Assembly (NCBI GenBank): GCA_040219555.1
Contig: JAVJSF010000017.1
Location: 1-64,000 of the forward strand
Direction: 5' to 3'
Length of the DNA stretch: 64,000 nucleotides
Source of the DNA: JAVJSF01 sp040219555
Lineage (GTDB): Bacteria > Actinomycetota > Thermoleophilia > Miltoncostaeales > Miltoncostaeaceae
Shown: positions 61,747-64,000 of the stretch, piece after piece
How positions within the stretch are numbered: position 1 is the first letter of the stretch
How the letters are laid out: each line of letters opens with the position of its first letter
The notes under the pieces: generated by a model
Databases searched by the model: none
Told to the model about the DNA's origin: nothing
The model's input: only the letters and a program-made list of their open reading frames with translations
Translations under genes and position numbers: made by a program

Positions 61747-62277
61747 ATGCTGTGCCCGCCCCGGAGCCTCGCCGCGCTGCTGGCCGCACACGACCGCCTG
61801 CGCGCGGCCGGCGTGGACCACCTGGTGGTGGGCGGATGCGCGCGGGCCCTGCTGGACGAGGCGCCTGCCGCCGGCCGCCGGCCGCGCGATGTGGACCTCG
61901 AGGTGTCGCCGGCCGACGTCGCCCGCGCGGGCGCCGCGCTGGGGGCGCGGGTCTTCGAGCGCGCCGACGCGGCCATCACCTCGCTGCAGGCCGGGCTCGT
62001 GGTGGCCGGCGTGGAGGTGGACGTCGGCGCCATCGCCGAGGTCCGCGGACCGCTCGGCACCCTGGCGGGTGACTGGGGGCGCCAGTGGGGCGCCCGGCGG
62101 ACCGTCCTCCTGGCGGGGCGGACGCTGGCCGTGGGGCCCACCGCGGAGATGATCGCGCGGGCGCTGGTGGCCGGCGACGGAGCACGCCTGCTGCGCTGCG
62201 GCGGCGCCGGGCCGTGGCCCGACCCGGGCTACGTTGCGGCGCGGGTGGCGGCGGCGATCTCCAGCGCCACCTCGTAG
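61747..62277 (+). CDS. Nucleotidyltransferase-fold protein
   Basis: The 176-residue protein has the core of the DNA-polymerase-beta-like nucleotidyltransferase fold: a helix with VDHLVVGGCARALLDE, where GG is the nucleotide-binding turn, then the metal-binding pair in PRDVDLEV and a third acidic residue in GVEVDVGAI. No helical C-terminal domain is obvious. Members include stand-alone enzymes and antitoxin-coupled proteins; no partner gene is seen. Its end overlaps the convergent rsmI gene by 49 bases. The ATG at 61747 is 15 bases from metG, so the promoters must overlap. Confidence 0.65.
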   Translation: MLCPPRSLAALLAAHDRLRAAGVDHLVVGGCARALLDEAPAAGRRPRDVDLEVSPADVARAGAALGARVFERADAAITSLQAGLVVAGVEVDVGAIAEVRGPLGTLAGDWGRQWGARRTVLLAGRTLAVGPTAEMIARALVAGDGARLLRCGGAGPWPDPGYVAARVAAAISSATS

Positions 62278-63071
62278 GCCCGGTTGCGGGTGGCCGCGCC
62301 GAGGACGGCCGCCGCCTCCGCGGCGCGCCCGGCGCCCATGCCCGCCGCCAGCATCAGGGCCAGCCCCTCGCGGAGCACGCCCTCGTCGGGGTCGGGCGTC
62401 CCCGCGGCGCCGGCCGGCCCGATCACGAGTACCACCTCCCCTTTGGGCGGAGTGCGCAGCCGCTCGGCCAACTCGGCCAGGGTGCCGCGGACGACCTCCT
62501 CGTGGCGTTTGGTGACCTCGCGGCACACCACGGCGGCGCGCCCGGGCAGGTGGGCCGCCAGCACCGCCAGCGAATCGGCCAGCCGGTGCGGGCTCTCGAA
62601 GGCCACCGCGGGACGGTCGAGAGCGGCCAGCTCGGCCGCGAGGGACGCCCGCTCGGCCGGCCGGCGCGGCAGGAAGCCCAGGAACACGAAGCCGGCCCCC
62701 TCACCCAGCCCGGAGAGGGCGACGGCCGCGGTGACGGCGCTGGGGCCGGGGATCACGGTGACGGGGATGCCCGCGGCGGCGGCCGCCGCGACCAGGCGCG
62801 TCCCCGGGTCCGACACGCCGGGCATGCCGGCATCGCTCACGAGCGCAACGTGCTCGCCCTCGGCCATACGACGCACCAGCTCCTCGGTCCGGGCGGCCTC
62901 GTTGTGGGCGTGCAGCGCGAGCATGGGGGCGGTGGCCCCGGCGTGGCGCAGCAGGGTGGCCGTGCGGCGGGTGTCCTCGCAGGCCACGACCCCGGCGGCC
63001 CGCAGGGCCGCCGCCGCCCGCGGCGAGAGGTCATCGAGGTTGCCGATCGGCGTCCCCACCACGCTCAGCAC
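62229..63071 (-). CDS. rsmI: 16S rRNA (cytidine1402-2'-O)-methyltransferase
   Basis: The 280-residue SPOUT-unrelated tetrapyrrole-methylase-fold enzyme methylates C1402 in the decoding site of 16S rRNA. Characteristic motifs are VGTPIGNLDDLSPRA at the N-terminus, SDAGMPGVSDPG, and PGPSAVTAAVALSG, with the C-terminal KRHEEVVRGTL segment. The GTG at 63071 is the start. Its 3' end overlaps the convergent nucleotidyltransferase gene. rsmI next to metG is a common order in Gram-positive bacteria. Confidence 0.93.
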   Translation of the reverse strand: MLSVVGTPIGNLDDLSPRAAAALRAAGVVACEDTRRTATLLRHAGATAPMLALHAHNEAARTEELVRRMAEGEHVALVSDAGMPGVSDPGTRLVAAAAAAGIPVTVIPGPSAVTAAVALSGLGEGAGFVFLGFLPRRPAERASLAAELAALDRPAVAFESPHRLADSLAVLAAHLPGRAAVVCREVTKRHEEVVRGTLAELAERLRTPPKGEVVLVIGPAGAAGTPDPDEGVLREGLALMLAAGMGAGRAAEAAAVLGAATRNRAYEVALEIAAATRAAT

Positions 63072-63163
63072 GACCGCCTCCGGAGGACCTTCATCGGGGC
63101 GTAACCATCCTGCAACGCGGCGGGTTCGTGACTCACGGGGGCCGACGCTACCATTGCCCGCCT

Positions 63164-64000
63164 ATGGCCCGGTCCGAGAAGGGATACCGGCGCTTCCGCT
63201 CACGAGGAGGCGGCCCCGAGGGGGCCGGCGGACTCGATGCACTGCGCGAGCTCACCGCCAAGGAGTCCGGACAGCCCGGCCGTGGCGGCGGCGCGCAGCG
63301 CGGCGGAGGTCGCCCGCCCACGCCCACACCCCCGCCCCGCAGGGACGACTCCCGCCGTCGCGAGTTGTCGCGGCGCAACCGCCGCTGGTACAGCCTGCGC
63401 GACCTCGGGCCCGCCGGCTGGATCGGGCGCGTGGCGACGCTGCTGCTGGTCCTCTTCGCGGTCTGGGCGGGGCTGGGGTTCCTGGCGCTGCGCGGGGCCG
63501 TCTCCGAGGCCAACTCGCGCGTCGCTCCGGCGGCGATGCGGGCGCTCGACCCGCCCCCCGGGGGAATGCTGGGCACCCCGACGAACACGCTGGTCCTGGG
63601 CGTCGACAGCCGCCGCGGCCAGACCCGCTCGCGCGCCGACACGATCCTGGTGATGCGCACCGACCCGGACGCCGGCCGGCTGCGCTACCTCTCGATCCCC
63701 CGCGACTTCCGCGTGGAGCTGCCACAGCACGGCACCCAGAAGATCAACGCGGCCTTCTACTTCGGCGGGCAGGCCGAGGCCATCCGGGCCGTCAGGCGCC
63801 TGACGGGCCTGCCGATCCACCACGTGATCGTGATCCGCTTCCAGGGGCTGGCGGAGATGGTCGACGCCCTCGGCGGGGTGAGCGTGAACAACCCCTCGGC
63901 GCTGGAGGACTGTTACTACGAGGCGGGCCGGCGCGTCAGCTTCCCCCGCGGCCCGGTGGAGCTGGACGGCGAGAGCGCCCTGGTGTTCGCCCGCGTGCGC
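63164..64000 (+). CDS. LytR-CpsA-Psr family protein, N-terminal part (cut by window edge)
   Basis: 279 codons are visible without a stop. The protein has a long basic, Gly/Pro-rich cytoplasmic start (residues 1-85), one transmembrane helix (~86-112), and an LCP domain with TLVLGVDSR, RADTILVMR, SIPRDFRVELP and KINAAFYFGG, and near the cut ALVFARVR. These proteins transfer glycopolymers from lipid carriers to peptidoglycan on the outer face of the membrane. The ATG at 63164 is chosen because no other start precedes the basic segment. The C-terminal part lies outside the window. Confidence 0.85.
   Translation, partial: MARSEKGYRRFRSRGGGPEGAGGLDALRELTAKESGQPGRGGGAQRGGGRPPTPTPPPRRDDSRRRELSRRNRRWYSLRDLGPAGWIGRVATLLLVLFAVWAGLGFLALRGAVSEANSRVAPAAMRALDPPPGGMLGTPTNTLVLGVDSRRGQTRSRADTILVMRTDPDAGRLRYLSIPRDFRVELPQHGTQKINAAFYFGGQAEAIRAVRRLTGLPIHHVIVIRFQGLAEMVDALGGVSVNNPSALEDCYYEAGRRVSFPRGPVELDGESALVFARVR

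Overview
This is a very GC-rich, gene-dense chromosomal window from a bacterium, most likely a deep-branching actinobacterium (Actinomycetota; class Thermoleophilia is my best guess). The case rests on a fused E2-E1 2-oxoglutarate dehydrogenase, a pair of ArsA/GET3-like ATPases like mycobacterial Rv3679/Rv3680, a large Lhr helicase near a nei-type glycosylase, a DUF6687-type protein, many GTG starts, many leaderless-looking genes and frequent ATGA/GTGA stop-start overlaps. I see no phage, insertion sequence, integron, CRISPR array or plasmid gene. The class assignment is inference.

Layout. 1-7.9 kb: the ftsH-hpt-tilS block, a PAP2 protein, a degenerate GGDEF protein, argF, a chromosomal HTH/coiled-coil protein, a farnesyl-diphosphate synthase with an apparent CTG start, and a PH-domain membrane protein. 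8-13 kb: acetyl-CoA synthetase, a CDF cation exporter, tRNA-Leu(UAA), and a divergent thioredoxin-like/MarR pair sharing two palindromic operators. 13-23 kb: exopolyphosphatase, the two ArsA-like ATPases, a methyltransferase, a PilT-type ATPase and the principal sigma factor, whose promoter carries a LexA-type box. 23-30.6 kb: a GH65 phosphorylase/phosphoglucomutase operon, a collagen-like secreted protein, initiator tRNA, lipoproteins and three oxidoreductases. 30.7-41.3 kb: a DEAD-box helicase, the E2-E1 2-oxoglutarate dehydrogenase with its own lipoyl and E3-binding domains, lpd and a lipoate ligase, then a ThDP enzyme coupled to clpS. 41.4-50 kb: a CHAP protein, Lhr, a GFA protein, a cupredoxin lipoprotein, a Nei-type glycosylase, and a phosphatase/fructosamine-kinase pair. 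50-57.6 kb: YihY, a 3-hydroxyisobutyrate-dehydrogenase-type enzyme, polyphosphate kinase, a subtilase and a secreted DUF4394/PKD protein. 57.7-64 kb: the housekeeping order ispE-rsmA-tatD-metG (one overlapping minus-strand operon), rsmI, and the start of a LytR-CpsA-Psr protein.

How the genes work together. The 2-oxoglutarate dehydrogenase operon appears to encode E1, E2 and E3 plus the ligase that could lipoylate it, a two-polypeptide version of a complex that in mycobacteria and corynebacteria borrows lipoyl domains from pyruvate dehydrogenase. The GH65 and HAD genes would turn an alpha-disaccharide into glucose and glucose 6-phosphate. ispE and the prenyl synthase belong to one isoprenoid route (MEP), and ppk1 and ppx make and degrade polyphosphate. 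The most interesting regulatory signals are the LexA-type box on rpoD and the twin operators between the cysteine-rich MarR regulator and its thioredoxin-like neighbour. Three genes (ispA, the CHAP gene, tatD) seem to start at CTG or ATA, each with a well-placed Shine-Dalgarno sequence. No stretch longer than about 300 bases lacks a gene.
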